From an uncultured Rhizobiaceae group bacterium (lineage in GTDB: Bacteria; Pseudomonadota; Alphaproteobacteria; Rhizobiales; Rhizobiaceae), in NCBI GenBank assembly GCA_937958815.1, contig CALGMR010000002.1, forward strand, positions 186,001-250,000: 64,000 nucleotides of DNA, in the 5' to 3' direction. Every line of letters starts with the position of its first letter. Position 1 is the first letter of the stretch. The position numbers and the translations under genes are program-made. The notes below the pieces were generated by a model. The model was not told the DNA's origin, made no database searches, and saw only the letters and a list, made by a program, of their open reading frames with translations. Below, piece after piece: positions 9,959-19,583 of the stretch.

Positions 9959-9986
9959 CTTAAACTCGACAAAATGCGTCCTATAT
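9959..9986 (+). promoter_or_regulatory. Possible sigma-32-like promoter of clpS-clpA
   Basis: CTTAAA (9959-9964) and CCTATAT (9980-9986), 15 bases apart, resemble the alphaproteobacterial RpoH pattern CTTGAA / CCTATAT. The spacing is slightly short. If real, transcription would begin near 9993. That would favour a clpS start codon downstream of 10006. Confidence 0.3.
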
Positions 9987-10005
9987 AAAGACGCGGTGAG
10001 ACGGT

Positions 10006-10425
10006 ATGGCCGAACACACCACTCACTCGACAACAACTCTATGGAATAGCCAACTTATGACTGCGCGCAATTTTATCAGCACTAGAATGCAAGGCGATGA
10101 TGGGTTTCGCGATGATGACGATGATGGAAACTCCGGCATCGACACAATCACCAAGACCAAAACCAAGGTTAAGAAACCAAGCCTATATCGCGTGCTGTTG
10201 TTAAACGATGACTTCACGCCAATGGAATTCGTAATCGATGTCTTGGCGCGTTATTTCCAGATGGACCTGGATGCCGCTACCCAAGTTATGCTGCATGTTC
10301 ATCAAAACGGCGTTGGCGAGTGTGGCGTCTATACTTACGAAGTTGCTGAAACAAAGGTGACACAAGTGATGGACTATGCCCGAAAACACCAGCACCCCTT
10401 GCAATGTGTGATGGAAAAGAAGTGA
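10006..10425 (+). CDS. clpS: ClpS, ATP-dependent Clp protease adaptor
   Basis: ClpS binds proteins with bulky N-terminal residues (N-degrons) and delivers them to ClpAP. The conserved domain spans about residues 58-139, with [16 protein letters not shown] and [10 protein letters not shown]. These contain the Asn-Asp and His residues that line the N-degron pocket. The frame is open from ATG 10006 (139 residues), but family members are usually 100-120 residues. Starts at ATG 10057 (122 residues) or ATG 10087 (112 residues) are therefore plausible. An acidic run of Asp residues precedes the domain. clpA follows after 56 bases on the same strand. Confidence 0.93.
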   Translation: MAEHTTHSTTTLWNSQLMTARNFISTRMQGDDGFRDDDDDGNSGIDTITKTKTKVKKPSLYRVLLLNDDFTPMEFVIDVLARYFQMDLDAATQVMLHVHQNGVGECGVYTYEVAETKVTQVMDYARKHQHPLQCVMEKK

Positions 10426-10481
10426 ATTGAAGTTGAAGACCAGTCGCCACTTAATACTCAAAACCAAATTAGGAATGTCAT

Positions 10482-12923
10482 TTGCCAAGTTTTACCGACA
10501 GTCTTGAGAACGCTCTGCACAGAGCGCTTACTTACGCAAACGAACGCAGCCAAGAACACGCGACCTTGGAACACCTGCTTCTCGCGCTTGTCGATGACGA
10601 GGATGCGGTTGCAGTTTTGAACGCTTGCAATGTGAGTGTTGATCGTTTGCGTGATGACCTTTTTGCTTTCATTGATAACGAATTGAGCAATTTGGTCACG
10701 GAGACTTTTGAGGATTCCAAACCCACACCTGGCTTCCAGCGGGTTATTCAACGCGCCGTCATTCACGTGCAGTCTTCAGGTCGTGAAGAGGTCACTGGTG
10801 CAAATGTGCTGGTTGCAATTTTTGCAGAGAGAGAAAGCCATGCAGCTTACTTTCTGCAAGAACAGGATATGACTCGCTATGATGCGGTGAATTTTATTTC
10901 TCATGGGATTGCAAAGCGCGCTGGATCCAGCGAAGGGCGACCTGTTGAAGGTGTAGAAGGTGGCATTGGCCCAGAAGGTGAAGGTGGCGAAGCCAAAAAG
11001 GGCGAGGCCTTGGCCGCTTATTGCGTCAATCTCAATCAAAAGGCCATCGATGGCAAAATTGATGTATTGATTGGTCGCACGGAAGAAGTGAATCGCACCA
11101 TTCAGGTTCTGTGCCGTCGTTCAAAGAACAACCCGCTGTATGTGGGCGACCCTGGCGTTGGCAAAACAGCCATCGCAGAAGGTTTGGCCAAGCGGATTGT
11201 CGATAAAGATGTGCCGGAAGTATTGTTCGACGCCACAATCTATTCCTTGGATATGGGAACGCTTCTTGCTGGAACGCGCTATCGTGGCGATTTTGAAGAG
11301 CGGTTGAAGCAGGTCGTTAAAGAAATCGAAGATACGCCCGGCGCGATCATGTTTATCGATGAAATTCACACGGTGATTGGAGCAGGGGCGACTTCCGGAG
11401 GCGCAATGGACGCTTCCAATTTGTTGAAACCTGCACTGTCTGGCGGCTCCATCCGCTGCATAGGCTCAACCACATATAAAGAATACCGTCAGTTTTTCGA
11501 AAAAGACCGTGCATTGGTGCGGCGTTTCCAGAAAATCGATGTCAATGAACCGTCTGTTCCAGATGCCATTGAGATTATGAAAGGTTTGAAGCCATATTTT
11601 GAAGATTTCCACAAAGTGAAATATTCAAATGATGCCATCGTTTCTGCCGTGGAATTGTCTGCACGTTATATCAACGACCGCAAACTGCCGGATAAAGCAA
11701 TCGATGTGGTGGATGAAACGGGCGCGAGCCAAATGCTGGTGCCTGCGGACAAGCGCAAGAAGACCATTGGTGTTGCGGACATCGAGGCAACAATCGCGAC
11801 TATGGCGCGCATTCCGCCGAAAACGGTTTCCAAAGATGATGCTGAGGTGCTCAAGAATTTGACCGAGCAATTGAAGCGCATGGTCTATGGGCAAGACAAG
11901 GCAATTGATGCTTTGGCGTCATCGATCAAGCTTGCAAGGGCAGGGTTGCGCGAACCCGAAAAGCCCATCGGTTCCTACTTGTTCTCTGGCCCAACGGGTG
12001 TGGGTAAGACAGAAGTCGTGAAGCAATTGGCAGACACGCTTGGCGTGGAGCTGCTGCGCTTTGATATGTCGGAATATATGGAGCGTCATACAATCTCTCG
12101 TTTGATTGGTGCGCCCCCAGGATATGTGGGCTTTGATCAAGGTGGTTTGCTCACCGATGGCGTTGACCAACATCCGCATTGTGTTTTGCTGCTGGATGAA
12201 ATCGAAAAGGCGCATCCTGACTTGTTCAACATTCTATTGCAGGTGATGGACAATGGCGCGTTGACCGATCACAACGGGAAAAAAGTGGACTTCCGCAATG
12301 TGATCATTGTGATGACCACGAATGCGGGTGCGTCGGAAGCTGCAAAATCGGCCATCGGCTTTGGCTCTTCCAAGCGCACTGGCGATGACATGGAAGCGAT
12401 CAACCGCCTGTTTGCACCAGAGTTTCGCAACCGTTTGGATGCGATCATTCCGTTTGCTGGTCTCAAGCCAGAGATTGTGCATCAGGTTGTTCAGAAATTC
12501 GTCATTCAACTGGAAGCGCAATTGTCTGAACGGGGTGTCACCTTTGAATTGACTCCAGAGGCTGTCGAGTGGATTTCCAAGAAAGGGTATGACGATCGTA
12601 TGGGCGCACGCCCACTGGGTCGGGTTATTCAAGAATACATTAAGAAGCCATTGGCGGATGAAGTTCTATTTGGAAACTTGCAAAAGGGTGGCACTGTTAA
12701 GGTCACTGTGGAAGAGAAAGACGGTGAGAAGACGCTCAAGCTGGAAGCAATAGAAGACAAGCCTGTGAAACCGAAAAAGGAAAAGGTTGTCAAAAAGGCG
12801 ACGGCGAAAAAGGTTGCTGCCAAAAAGAAGGCGCCAGCCAAAGCTTCGGCAAAACCGAAATCAGCACCGAAGTCCAAGCGCAAAGGCGGTACAGCTGTAC
12901 CGAAAGTACCGCTTAAAAACTGA
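10482..12923 (+). CDS. clpA: ClpA, ATPase subunit of the ClpAP protease
   Basis: 813-residue Hsp100 unfoldase that feeds substrates to ClpP. It starts at a TTG codon with AGGA 7 bases upstream, and [20 protein letters not shown] matches the normal ClpA N-terminus. It has an N domain (1-145), first AAA+ module with Walker [14 protein letters not shown], and second with [14 protein letters not shown]. The ClpP-docking IGF tripeptide is present in SAIGFGSS. The last 60 residues form an unusual Lys/Ala/Pro-rich basic tail (from about 755) that is not part of the AAA+ core. A clear terminator follows at 12949. Confidence 0.96.
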   Translation: MPSFTDSLENALHRALTYANERSQEHATLEHLLLALVDDEDAVAVLNACNVSVDRLRDDLFAFIDNELSNLVTETFEDSKPTPGFQRVIQRAVIHVQSSGREEVTGANVLVAIFAERESHAAYFLQEQDMTRYDAVNFISHGIAKRAGSSEGRPVEGVEGGIGPEGEGGEAKKGEALAAYCVNLNQKAIDGKIDVLIGRTEEVNRTIQVLCRRSKNNPLYVGDPGVGKTAIAEGLAKRIVDKDVPEVLFDATIYSLDMGTLLAGTRYRGDFEERLKQVVKEIEDTPGAIMFIDEIHTVIGAGATSGGAMDASNLLKPALSGGSIRCIGSTTYKEYRQFFEKDRALVRRFQKIDVNEPSVPDAIEIMKGLKPYFEDFHKVKYSNDAIVSAVELSARYINDRKLPDKAIDVVDETGASQMLVPADKRKKTIGVADIEATIATMARIPPKTVSKDDAEVLKNLTEQLKRMVYGQDKAIDALASSIKLARAGLREPEKPIGSYLFSGPTGVGKTEVVKQLADTLGVELLRFDMSEYMERHTISRLIGAPPGYVGFDQGGLLTDGVDQHPHCVLLLDEIEKAHPDLFNILLQVMDNGALTDHNGKKVDFRNVIIVMTTNAGASEAAKSAIGFGSSKRTGDDMEAINRLFAPEFRNRLDAIIPFAGLKPEIVHQVVQKFVIQLEAQLSERGVTFELTPEAVEWISKKGYDDRMGARPLGRVIQEYIKKPLADEVLFGNLQKGGTVKVTVEEKDGEKTLKLEAIEDKPVKPKKEKVVKKATAKKVAAKKKAPAKASAKPKSAPKSKRKGGTAVPKVPLKN

Positions 12924-12948
12924 TTTTTTCGCATATATATATGTTCAG

Positions 12949-12979
12949 AAAGGGCGGGACCTCAGGTTTCGCCCTTTTT
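12949..12979 (+). terminator. Intrinsic terminator of clpA
   Basis: Stem AAAGGGCG (12949-12956) / CGCCCTTT (12970-12977) with a 13-base loop, running into a T5 tract (12975-12979). It is placed 26 bases after the clpA stop codon. Confidence 0.8.
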
Positions 12980-13102
12980 GTTTGTAATGCAGCTGAAACG
13001 ATTTGTGATGTTTGTGACATGTGATTTCACATTCTCGCCATCCGTGCGCCAGTTTTCGATTCAAGTTTGTCCCTCCAAACACACTAACAGGGAACGAAAA
13101 AA

Positions 13103-13516
13103 ATGGATCACATTGAACAACTGAAAACAATCCGAGCCGACGCGATTCAAAGATTGCGCCGCAGTGCAGATTTCAAACTGGCTAAAAAGCTGGGTATTCT
13201 GTTGCTGGATTTGGGAGAGAAAGCTGATGACCGTTTGGAGTTTGAACCCTCTGAAGAGCAGCGTAAATCATATGTGAGCTTGGCCACACCTGCGCCAAAC
13301 AAAGACGCACCCATTGCTGCAAAGGAAACACGCCTGGAAAAGTCCAAGGCTGACAGTTCTCCAGAATTGTCAAATGAAGAAGTGATCGATGAACTTGTGG
13401 CGGAAATGGAAAACGATACATCGATCATCAAAGACGCAAGTGTTGATTCCAAAGGTGGTTTGCTTGGGCCATTTTTGAAACCCGTTGCCTCCAACGGGTC
13501 GGCTGCCAACCACTGA
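13103..13516 (+). CDS. Hypothetical protein, charged and soluble
   Basis: 137-residue protein not recognised. It begins with an amphipathic, probably helical region (MDHIEQLKTIRADAIQRL, residues 1-45) and becomes acidic and low in complexity in the second half. There is no signal peptide, membrane segment or catalytic motif. A start-proximal GGGAACG ahead of the ATG could serve as ribosome binding site. It follows the clpA terminator, so it probably has its own promoter, and lies 85 bases before azlC. Confidence 0.65.
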   Translation: MDHIEQLKTIRADAIQRLRRSADFKLAKKLGILLLDLGEKADDRLEFEPSEEQRKSYVSLATPAPNKDAPIAAKETRLEKSKADSSPELSNEEVIDELVAEMENDTSIIKDASVDSKGGLLGPFLKPVASNGSAANH

Positions 13517-13601
13517 TTTGACAGCTGTGACTGCAGTTAAGTGTTGATCTTGTAAAAATTGCCCACCAAACATAGAACGGGTTTCTTGTTCGTTCTTAAA
13601 T

Positions 13602-14363
13602 GTGGTTTCGTCAATTTCTGATCGTGGTCAGTCCTATGAAGAAGAGCAATCTTACGATTGGTCTTGGTATGTGTGGGGAGCGAGAAATTTGTTCTCACTG
13701 CCCGCACTTATTTTGTTGTCAGCCTTTGTTGGGTTTGGTGGTCTTGCGCGTGAAGCAGGGCTTCCGCTGGCGCATCTTGTTTTTCTGGTGCCAACAATCT
13801 GGGCATTGCCGAGCCACTTAATCCTTTTGGCGGGTATTGTAAGCGGTGCATCCTTATTCGCCATTGCACCAGCCGTCGCGTTGGCAGCCATTCGAATGAT
13901 GCCTATGACAATGGCGCTCATTCCTGAAATTAGAGCGGCTCATACAAAGCGTTGGCACTTGTTGTTGGTGTCTAATCTGGTTGCAATCACCGCCTGGGTT
14001 CATACGCTGCAAAAAGCGAAAGACATTCCACGGCGTGGACGCCTGCCGTATTTCGTTGGGTTCGCCAGTACAATGGCGATCACGACAACCATTGCTGCCG
14101 CACTTGTGCATCAGCTTGCACCCTCATTGCCCTCTGCTGTTATGGCGTGTTTGTATTTCCTCACACCCATCTATTTTGCCACCACAATTTGGAACACGGC
14201 GCGGGTGAGGGCAGAGCATCTCGCATTGGGACTTGGCTTTGCGCTGGGGCCGATTGCGGTCTGGTTGCTGCCGCAAGCCAGTATTTTGATTGCCGGGCTT
14301 ACTGCTGGTGTGATCGCGTATGGCATTCATCGTTTGACCATTTCGAAATCGGAGCAGGCGTGA
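13602..14363 (+). CDS. azlC: AzlC family amino acid exporter large subunit
   Basis: 253-residue inner-membrane protein with about seven hydrophobic segments. It matches the AzlC family (NLFSLPALILLSAFVGFGGLAREAG near the start, MALIPEIRA in the middle). AzlC with AzlD forms a branched-chain amino acid exporter first seen through 4-azaleucine resistance. The start is a GTG codon, since no in-frame ATG precedes the first membrane helix. The stop codon TGA shares its A with the ATG of the next gene, indicating translational coupling with azlD. Confidence 0.82.
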   Translation: MVSSISDRGQSYEEEQSYDWSWYVWGARNLFSLPALILLSAFVGFGGLAREAGLPLAHLVFLVPTIWALPSHLILLAGIVSGASLFAIAPAVALAAIRMMPMTMALIPEIRAAHTKRWHLLLVSNLVAITAWVHTLQKAKDIPRRGRLPYFVGFASTMAITTTIAAALVHQLAPSLPSAVMACLYFLTPIYFATTIWNTARVRAEHLALGLGFALGPIAVWLLPQASILIAGLTAGVIAYGIHRLTISKSEQA

Positions 14364-14713
14364 TGTTTTACGACAGCTACGATTTTTGGTGGTGGCCCTT
14401 TGTCTTCATTTTGATTGCGGGTGCAGTGCCCACAGCCATTTGGCGTTGGGCAGGGGTGTTCCTCGTCGGCAATATGGATGAGACATCAGAATGGCTGGTC
14501 TTCATTCGGTGCGTTGCAACGGGCTTGGTCGCGGCCGTGATTGCGCAATTTGTTTTCAACCCGACGGGCACATTGGCCGAATTGCCGCTCTGGTTGCGGT
14601 TGGGTGCTGCATTTGGCGGTTTCGGTATTTTTCTCGCGACCGGTCGCCATGTGTTTGTTGGCGTATTGATGGCTGAAGTGCTTCTTCTAAGCGGTATGTG
14701 GTTGTTCATGTAG
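14363..14713 (+). CDS. azlD: AzlD family small subunit of amino acid exporter
   Basis: 116-residue protein with four hydrophobic segments and the AzlD-type opening (FVFILIAGAVPTAIWRW). It is the small partner of AzlC. The ATG at 14363 overlaps the azlC stop codon by one base. The same frame is open upstream to 14147, but that extension lies wholly inside azlC and has no membrane-protein character, so it is excluded. Confidence 0.8.
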   Translation: MFYDSYDFWWWPFVFILIAGAVPTAIWRWAGVFLVGNMDETSEWLVFIRCVATGLVAAVIAQFVFNPTGTLAELPLWLRLGAAFGGFGIFLATGRHVFVGVLMAEVLLLSGMWLFM

Positions 14714-14804
14714 CCCTAAGACACTGCAGACGAACGGCTTTAGCAAAATGTAAATATCATGTTTCCATAATGGCTAGATATTTAATCATGGCCGTAGAAT
14801 TTAC

Positions 14805-15788
14805 ATGCAGTTTAAATCAATAATTTCGCGCGTTGAGGTTCTTCCAGCCGAGCGGATCATCTGGAATCTGACTCTGTTCCTGGTGGTTGTGAATTTGATT
14901 CAGATATTTTGGCGTGACATCAACATCGATTGGTCATCCTATAGCGGAGTCGCTGCTATTGCCGCTGGTTGTTTCGTGCTTGGTCAATTTTACCGTGTGA
15001 GTGGGAGAAGCCCGCGCATAGGACTTGCTTTGATTTGCACGGGATTGTTTACGCTGTTTTCGTCGATGATGGTTGTTTTCAATTATCTTCTCATGCCTGT
15101 TGTCACTTCGCCGATTGATGTCAGCCTTGTTTGGCTCGACAGCTTGTTCGGGTTTCACTGGCCTTCAGCCATGGTTTGGGCGGCAAACAACCCAATAATC
15201 AACACGGTTTTGCGCATTGTTTACATGACGACAATGCCGCAAATCATAATGATCATCATTCTTCTTGGCCTTACAGGACGTGCCAAAGAGCTGCATGTGA
15301 TCATGGTGTCTATGACGATCACTTCTGTGATTGCCATTGTGTTTTGGGGATATTTCCCCACTCACGGAGCTAAATCGCTGTTCACCTTGCCTGATGGAAT
15401 TGAAGCCTTGGCAAACCCAATCGTAACTTTGGAATACGGGCAAGATTTGCTGCGCATGGCGGCTGAAGGGCCTGGGTTCATAACACCTTCGGAAATTAAA
15501 GGCCTGATTGCATTTCCATCATACCACATCGTTTTGGCCTGCACGGCTGTATATGCAATGCGCAACGTGAAATGGGTTTTCCCAGTGTTTGTGGTCATCA
15601 ACCTTTTGATGCTTCCTGCTACACCGTTGCATGGAGGGCATCACATGGTTGATATTTTTGGCGGCATAGCGCTCTTTGTTTTTGGAACCTACTTAGCCGA
15701 AAAAATGGTTCGTAAAATGTACAGGGAAAATGGGTCCGCCGAACGTTTAGAATCTGATTTGCGCCGCGCCGGTCCGGCCACAGCTTAA
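14805..15788 (+). CDS. PAP2 superfamily membrane phosphatase, AUR1/inositol-phosphorylceramide-synthase-like
   Basis: 327-residue polytopic membrane protein with at least six hydrophobic segments. The PAP2 signature is the AUR1-like version: FPSYHIVLA (in place of PSGH) and, about 40 residues later, HGGHHMVDIFGG, which provides the His and Asp of the third motif. Such proteins dephosphorylate or transfer head groups of lipid phosphates at the outer face of the inner membrane; the substrate here is unknown. A related protein of almost the same length is encoded at 37548-38534. The stop overlaps the 3' end of the convergent HIT gene by four bases. Confidence 0.8.
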   Translation: MQFKSIISRVEVLPAERIIWNLTLFLVVVNLIQIFWRDINIDWSSYSGVAAIAAGCFVLGQFYRVSGRSPRIGLALICTGLFTLFSSMMVVFNYLLMPVVTSPIDVSLVWLDSLFGFHWPSAMVWAANNPIINTVLRIVYMTTMPQIIMIIILLGLTGRAKELHVIMVSMTITSVIAIVFWGYFPTHGAKSLFTLPDGIEALANPIVTLEYGQDLLRMAAEGPGFITPSEIKGLIAFPSYHIVLACTAVYAMRNVKWVFPVFVVINLLMLPATPLHGGHHMVDIFGGIALFVFGTYLAEKMVRKMYRENGSAERLESDLRRAGPATA

Positions 15789-16213
15789 AGCGATTTTAGC
15801 GCCTGACGGATTTTTTCTGCATTGGCTTTCAGCACATCGTGATTTGCCATTTCGCCCGTGTGTGGGCGCATTTTGACACCTTCAAATCGCGGTATCACGT
15901 GAACATGCAGATGAAATACAACTTGACCGCCTGCTGATTCATTGAATTGTTGGATGGTTATACCATCTGCGTTGAAGGCTGCCTTGCAGGCATGTGCCAT
16001 TTTTTGAACGGTTTTGGCGACTGCTGCGAGTGCATCAGGAGACGCATCAAAAACATTTCTTGCGGGCGACTTTGGTAAAACGAGGCAATGGCCGTTTTCT
16101 CGTGGCATGATGTCCATAATGACCAAAGTATCATCATCCTCGTAAACAGGTTCACTTGGCAACTCACCACGCAAAATTTTGGCGAAAATGTTTTGATCAT
16201 CATATTCAATCAT
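15785..16213 (-). CDS. HIT family protein
   Basis: 142-residue histidine-triad protein of the Hint-like branch. It has the nucleotide-binding motif FHLHVHVIPRF (HxHxHxx) near residue 100 and the usual N-terminal IFAKILRGELPSEPVYEDD. These enzymes hydrolyse nucleoside phosphoramidates or related nucleotides. Its ATG overlaps the stop codon of the upstream FemAB-like gene (ATGA, 16210-16213). It is the last gene of a four-gene minus-strand operon that starts with the RidA gene. Confidence 0.9.
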   Translation of the reverse strand: MIEYDDQNIFAKILRGELPSEPVYEDDDTLVIMDIMPRENGHCLVLPKSPARNVFDASPDALAAVAKTVQKMAHACKAAFNADGITIQQFNESAGGQVVFHLHVHVIPRFEGVKMRPHTGEMANHDVLKANAEKIRQALKSL

Positions 16214-17412
16214 GAGGAAATTCCTTTTTTAAACGGGCCGTGGCGGGCAATGGCCTCATTATCTCTTTGAACCGCTTTGCGTTCCTGTTCCAAATAATCA
16301 GAAATGGCTCTGCGGAAGTCGGGATGTGTGATGTAATGAGCTGAATGGGTGATCTGTGGCATGTAACCGCGCGCGAGTTTATGGCCCCCTTGGGCACCAG
16401 CCTCAACACGGGAGAGTTTGTTGGCAATCGCAAAGTCGATCGCCTGATAATAACACACTTCAAAATGTAAACAGGGGTGATCTTCTATACAGCCCCAGTG
16501 CCTGCCGAAAAGCGTGTGCGAACCAATGAAGTTGATGGCGCCAGCAACATATTGACCATTGCGTTTGGCCATGATGAGCAGAATATCTTTAGCCATAGTT
16601 TCGCCGATGCGGGAGTAAAACTCGCGGGTCAGATAAGGCTGCCCCCATTTACGAGACCCTGTGTCCATATAGAAACCATAAAAAACGTCCCACACATCTT
16701 CGGTCAAGTCCGCACCTGTGAGATGCTCAATGGTGATGCCGTTGTCCTTCAAGGCGGTGGAACGTTCTTTTCGAATGTTCTTGCGTTTGCGCGATGAAAG
16801 AACATCAAGAAACGCATCAAAATTATCGTACCCATCATTTAACCAATGAAACTGCTGATCCGTGCGTTGCAGGTATCCGGCTGTGCCAAGTGCGACCCAT
16901 TCGTTTTCTGGAAGAAATGTTATGTGGGCAGATGAAACTTCAAGTTGTTCGCAAACTTGTTGCAATCCTCCAGCCAGAAGCAGGCGTCTTTTAGCGGATT
17001 GTTCGTCATTGCCGACCAGAAGCCGCCGTCCAGTGGCGGGGGTGAAAGGTGTTGTGGCTTGCAGTTTGGGATAATAACTGCCGCCAGCACGTTCAAACGC
17101 ATCAGCCCAACCGTGGTCGAACACATATTCGCCCTGACTGTGGTTTTTGAGGTAGCAGGGCACGACACCTGTTATTTGGGATGCGCCTTCAGCGGTATGT
17201 TCCATCACCAAGTGTTGCCCCAGCCATCCGGTGGTGCGATTTGCGGAGCCAGATTTTTCTAAAGCATCGAAAAAGGCATGTCTGTTGAACGGATTGTAGT
17301 CAAAGTTCTCCCGTGGCTTTGATGACGGGTTTGCAAGCCGATCCCAATCTGCTGCAGGGATGTCGTCCATGCTGCTCACAACGCGAATTGTCACGTCGTT
17401 GGTATCAGTCAT
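16210..17412 (-). CDS. FemAB-like GNAT-fold protein (DUF482 / peptidogalycan biosynthesis type)
   Basis: About 400 residues. It matches the PF04339 FemAB-like family often annotated as GNAT N-acetyltransferase. Typical stretches are ADWDRLANPSSKPRENF near the start, RKRKNIRKER in the middle, and IGSHTLFGRHWGC followed by HFEVCYYQAIDFAI and GAQGGHKLARGY near the end. Substrate is unknown; peptidoglycan or protein aminoacylation has been proposed for the family. ATG 17412 with GGAAA seven bases upstream is preferred over an in-frame TTG at 17445. It overlaps the 3' end of the ugpQ-like gene by 8 bases. Confidence 0.85.
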   Translation of the reverse strand: MTDTNDVTIRVVSSMDDIPAADWDRLANPSSKPRENFDYNPFNRHAFFDALEKSGSANRTTGWLGQHLVMEHTAEGASQITGVVPCYLKNHSQGEYVFDHGWADAFERAGGSYYPKLQATTPFTPATGRRLLVGNDEQSAKRRLLLAGGLQQVCEQLEVSSAHITFLPENEWVALGTAGYLQRTDQQFHWLNDGYDNFDAFLDVLSSRKRKNIRKERSTALKDNGITIEHLTGADLTEDVWDVFYGFYMDTGSRKWGQPYLTREFYSRIGETMAKDILLIMAKRNGQYVAGAINFIGSHTLFGRHWGCIEDHPCLHFEVCYYQAIDFAIANKLSRVEAGAQGGHKLARGYMPQITHSAHYITHPDFRRAISDYLEQERKAVQRDNEAIARHGPFKKGISS

Positions 17413-18145
17413 TGAGATTTTCCGTGCGCGGATCGAACCCTTCAAATGTCATCTGGTTTGCAAATTTACCGGTGATGGAGGCCGCGTTTTGATCTCTCAC
17501 CGTCCATGTGATGACAGGTAGATCCAACTCTGTGATGTCGGTCACAAATTTGCAGGGCAAGTCTGCCACTCCATAAGAAACAAATTGAAGGTCATAATTT
17601 TCCATGGCCGACATATGCGTGGCATAAGTGGTGTCATCGCCTTCTGCGGTTAAACCGCGCGGCAGTTTTGGCATGAGTGTTTTGAACTGGGCGCAAATCC
17701 AATGATCAAACGACATAAGAGCTATCGGCCCTTCATAGCCTTCAAGCGCCTTTGCTACGCCTTCCACAAAGCCGGCATCTTCGCCTTCAACACCTTTCAA
17801 TTCCAGCACAAGAGGCACTTTGCCTGCGACCAAATCCAGATGTTGTTTAAGTGTGTAAATACAATCGTCAGTGTCGAGAAGTTTCATATCAGCGAGTGCG
17901 TCAGGCGAATGGTCGCGGACGTTGCCTTCAATGCCAGTCATTCGGCCCAAAACAGGGTCGTGGAAAACCACGGGTTCGCCGGTTGCAGAGACTTGTAAGT
18001 CGCATTCGATTGCAAAACCGGCATCGACTGCGGCACGAAACGCCGCCATTGAATTTTCAGCACGCCCTTGGGACAGATCGTGATAGCCTCGATGGGCAAT
18101 CGGCAATTCTGTCAGCCAATCGGGGGCAGGCGTGAGCTTGGTCAT
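17405..18145 (-). CDS. ugpQ: Glycerophosphodiester phosphodiesterase
   Basis: 246-residue cytosolic GDPD. It would hydrolyse glycerophosphodiesters from lipid turnover to glycerol-3-phosphate and an alcohol. TIM-barrel GDPD motifs are present: IAHRGYHDLSQGRAENSMAAF (catalytic HRG and EN), ECDLQVSATGEPVVFHD (metal-binding Glu/Asp and catalytic His). There is no signal peptide, as for UgpQ. It lies three bases after the RidA gene and overlaps the next gene, in a tight operon. Confidence 0.9.
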   Translation of the reverse strand: MTKLTPAPDWLTELPIAHRGYHDLSQGRAENSMAAFRAAVDAGFAIECDLQVSATGEPVVFHDPVLGRMTGIEGNVRDHSPDALADMKLLDTDDCIYTLKQHLDLVAGKVPLVLELKGVEGEDAGFVEGVAKALEGYEGPIALMSFDHWICAQFKTLMPKLPRGLTAEGDDTTYATHMSAMENYDLQFVSYGVADLPCKFVTDITELDLPVITWTVRDQNAASITGKFANQMTFEGFDPRTENLND

Positions 18146-18148
18146 CGG

Positions 18149-18613
18149 TTAAGCAATCTCGATTGTGCAATCGACCTCAACGGCAACGCCCCGCGGAAGC
18201 GAGCTCATGCCCACGGCTGCACGAGCATGTTTGCCCGCATCGCCAAGCACAGCGACCAACAGATCCGAGGCGCCGTTGATGACTTCTGGATGATCTGTGA
18301 AATCCGGCGTTGAATTCACAAAGCCCTGTATTTTCATAACCTGTTTGATGCGTGAAAGATCGCCGAGCGCCATTTGAGCCTGTGCCAGAATATTGATCGC
18401 GCACAGACGGGCTGCACCTTGGCCTGTTGCAACGTCAGCTGTATCACCAAGTTTTCCAACAAATTCTACGCCGTTCGGCCCCATAGGAATTTGTCCAGAA
18501 ATAGTCAGAATGTTTCCCGCAATCGTGAAAGGAATATAGTTGGCAGCGGGTGCTGCAGGTGCTGGCAATTCTATGCCCAAATCTTTTAAGTTCTTTTCAA
18601 TGTCGGCGGCCAT
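18149..18613 (-). CDS. RidA family protein (YjgF/YER057c/UK114)
   Basis: 154-residue RidA-like protein, somewhat longer than canonical RidA (about 128). The C-terminal signature (GMSSLPRGVAVEVDCTIEIA) includes the Arg that binds the carboxylate of imine/enamine substrates in true RidA. The family deaminates reactive 2-aminoacrylate-type intermediates. First gene of the RidA-ugpQ-FemAB-like-HIT operon. Divergent from eipB, with 109 bases between their starts. Confidence 0.9.
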   Translation of the reverse strand: MAADIEKNLKDLGIELPAPAAPAANYIPFTIAGNILTISGQIPMGPNGVEFVGKLGDTADVATGQGAARLCAINILAQAQMALGDLSRIKQVMKIQGFVNSTPDFTDHPEVINGASDLLVAVLGDAGKHARAAVGMSSLPRGVAVEVDCTIEIA

Positions 18614-18722
18614 GTTCTGTCCTAAAAATTGTGTGATGCACGTGTAAATTTAGTAGCGCGTTTGTGCTTGTGGTGAAAGACTGCATCACGGACAATTCAA
18701 ATCATTCGGACCCATATTCAAA

Positions 18723-19562
18723 ATGATCAAACCAAAAACCACTTTGACGCTTTCTTTGCTTGCTCTGTCCGCCACCACCGGTTTGGTGGAGGCCACAGCA
18801 ATTGATAAATTGAGAGCGCATCGAGCGGTTTACGATTTGTCCATGATCGATTCCAGCGACCGCTCTGGCATTACAGGTATGAATGGCCGCATCGTTTATG
18901 AAATGAAGGGTTCCGTTTGCGAAGGTTTTGCGGTGCGTTTTCGATTTTTGACGAATGTGTCTACATCACGAAAAGGGTTTACGACCGATCAACGCAGCAC
19001 GACCTATGAAAGCGGTGATGGGCTTGATTTCAATTTCGTGACCCAATCCTATCTGAACGGCCAGTTGGAGCAAGAAGTGCGTGGAACGGCTGATCGGTCT
19101 GGCCCTTCGGTGATTGTCAAACTCAGCAAGCCTGAAAAACTCGATGTAAAGTTGGACAAGGGTATTTTCATGACCCAGCACATTGCAGCCATCATTGATG
19201 CGGCAAAGTCCAACGAAACAATCCTCTCGGCCACCGTGTTCGATGGCTCTGACAAGGGTGATGAATTGGTGGATACGACTGCCATCTTGGGCAAAACGAA
19301 AACCAATGTCACCGATTTGAAAGGTGAGACTGATGGCGTCAGGTCGGCGTTTGAAAGCGAAGAAGGTTGGCCCGTATCCGTCAGTTATTTCTCCACCGCA
19401 GAAAGCGCCAATGCGGGAGAACGTCTTCCAATCTATCAGGTGTCATTTTTGTTGCAGGAGAGTGGTGTCTCACGTGATCTCGTGATGCGCTATGATGATT
19501 ATTCGTTGCGCGGGTCACTGAAAGAAGTTGAGTTTTTACCGACCAAACCATGCACCCCATAA
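18723..19562 (+). CDS. eipB: EipB, cell envelope integrity protein (DUF1849)
   Basis: 279-residue exported protein of the DUF1849/EipB family. A hydrophobic signal segment covers residues 8-25. The mature part is the beta-spiral domain (AHRAVYDLSM, GRIVYEMKGSVCEGF, DGLDFNFVTQSYLNGQ). Two cysteines, C66 and C277 just before the C-terminus, sit where the structural disulfide of Brucella EipB is found (near positions 69 and 278). EipB is periplasmic and supports envelope integrity under stress in Brucella. The gene is alone on its strand and converges on dinB. Confidence 0.87.
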   Translation: MIKPKTTLTLSLLALSATTGLVEATAIDKLRAHRAVYDLSMIDSSDRSGITGMNGRIVYEMKGSVCEGFAVRFRFLTNVSTSRKGFTTDQRSTTYESGDGLDFNFVTQSYLNGQLEQEVRGTADRSGPSVIVKLSKPEKLDVKLDKGIFMTQHIAAIIDAAKSNETILSATVFDGSDKGDELVDTTAILGKTKTNVTDLKGETDGVRSAFESEEGWPVSVSYFSTAESANAGERLPIYQVSFLLQESGVSRDLVMRYDDYSLRGSLKEVEFLPTKPCTP

Positions 19563-19583
19563 GCAGCGCCTTCTTTAGATATT

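Larger units (their letters stand above)
9710..10005. other. Divergent intergenic region between carboxypeptidase gene and clpS
   Basis: 296-base AT-rich stretch without a supported gene. It holds the upstream regions of both divergent genes: an operator-like inverted repeat at 9729-9745 near the carboxypeptidase start, and a heat-shock-like promoter candidate at 9959-9986 near clpS. No tRNA or other RNA gene is apparent. Confidence 0.5.

Noticed and set aside
14147-14362. N-terminal extension of the azlD frame
   Set aside because: It is out of frame within azlC and not membrane-like; the TGATG junction at 14361-14365 gives the true start.
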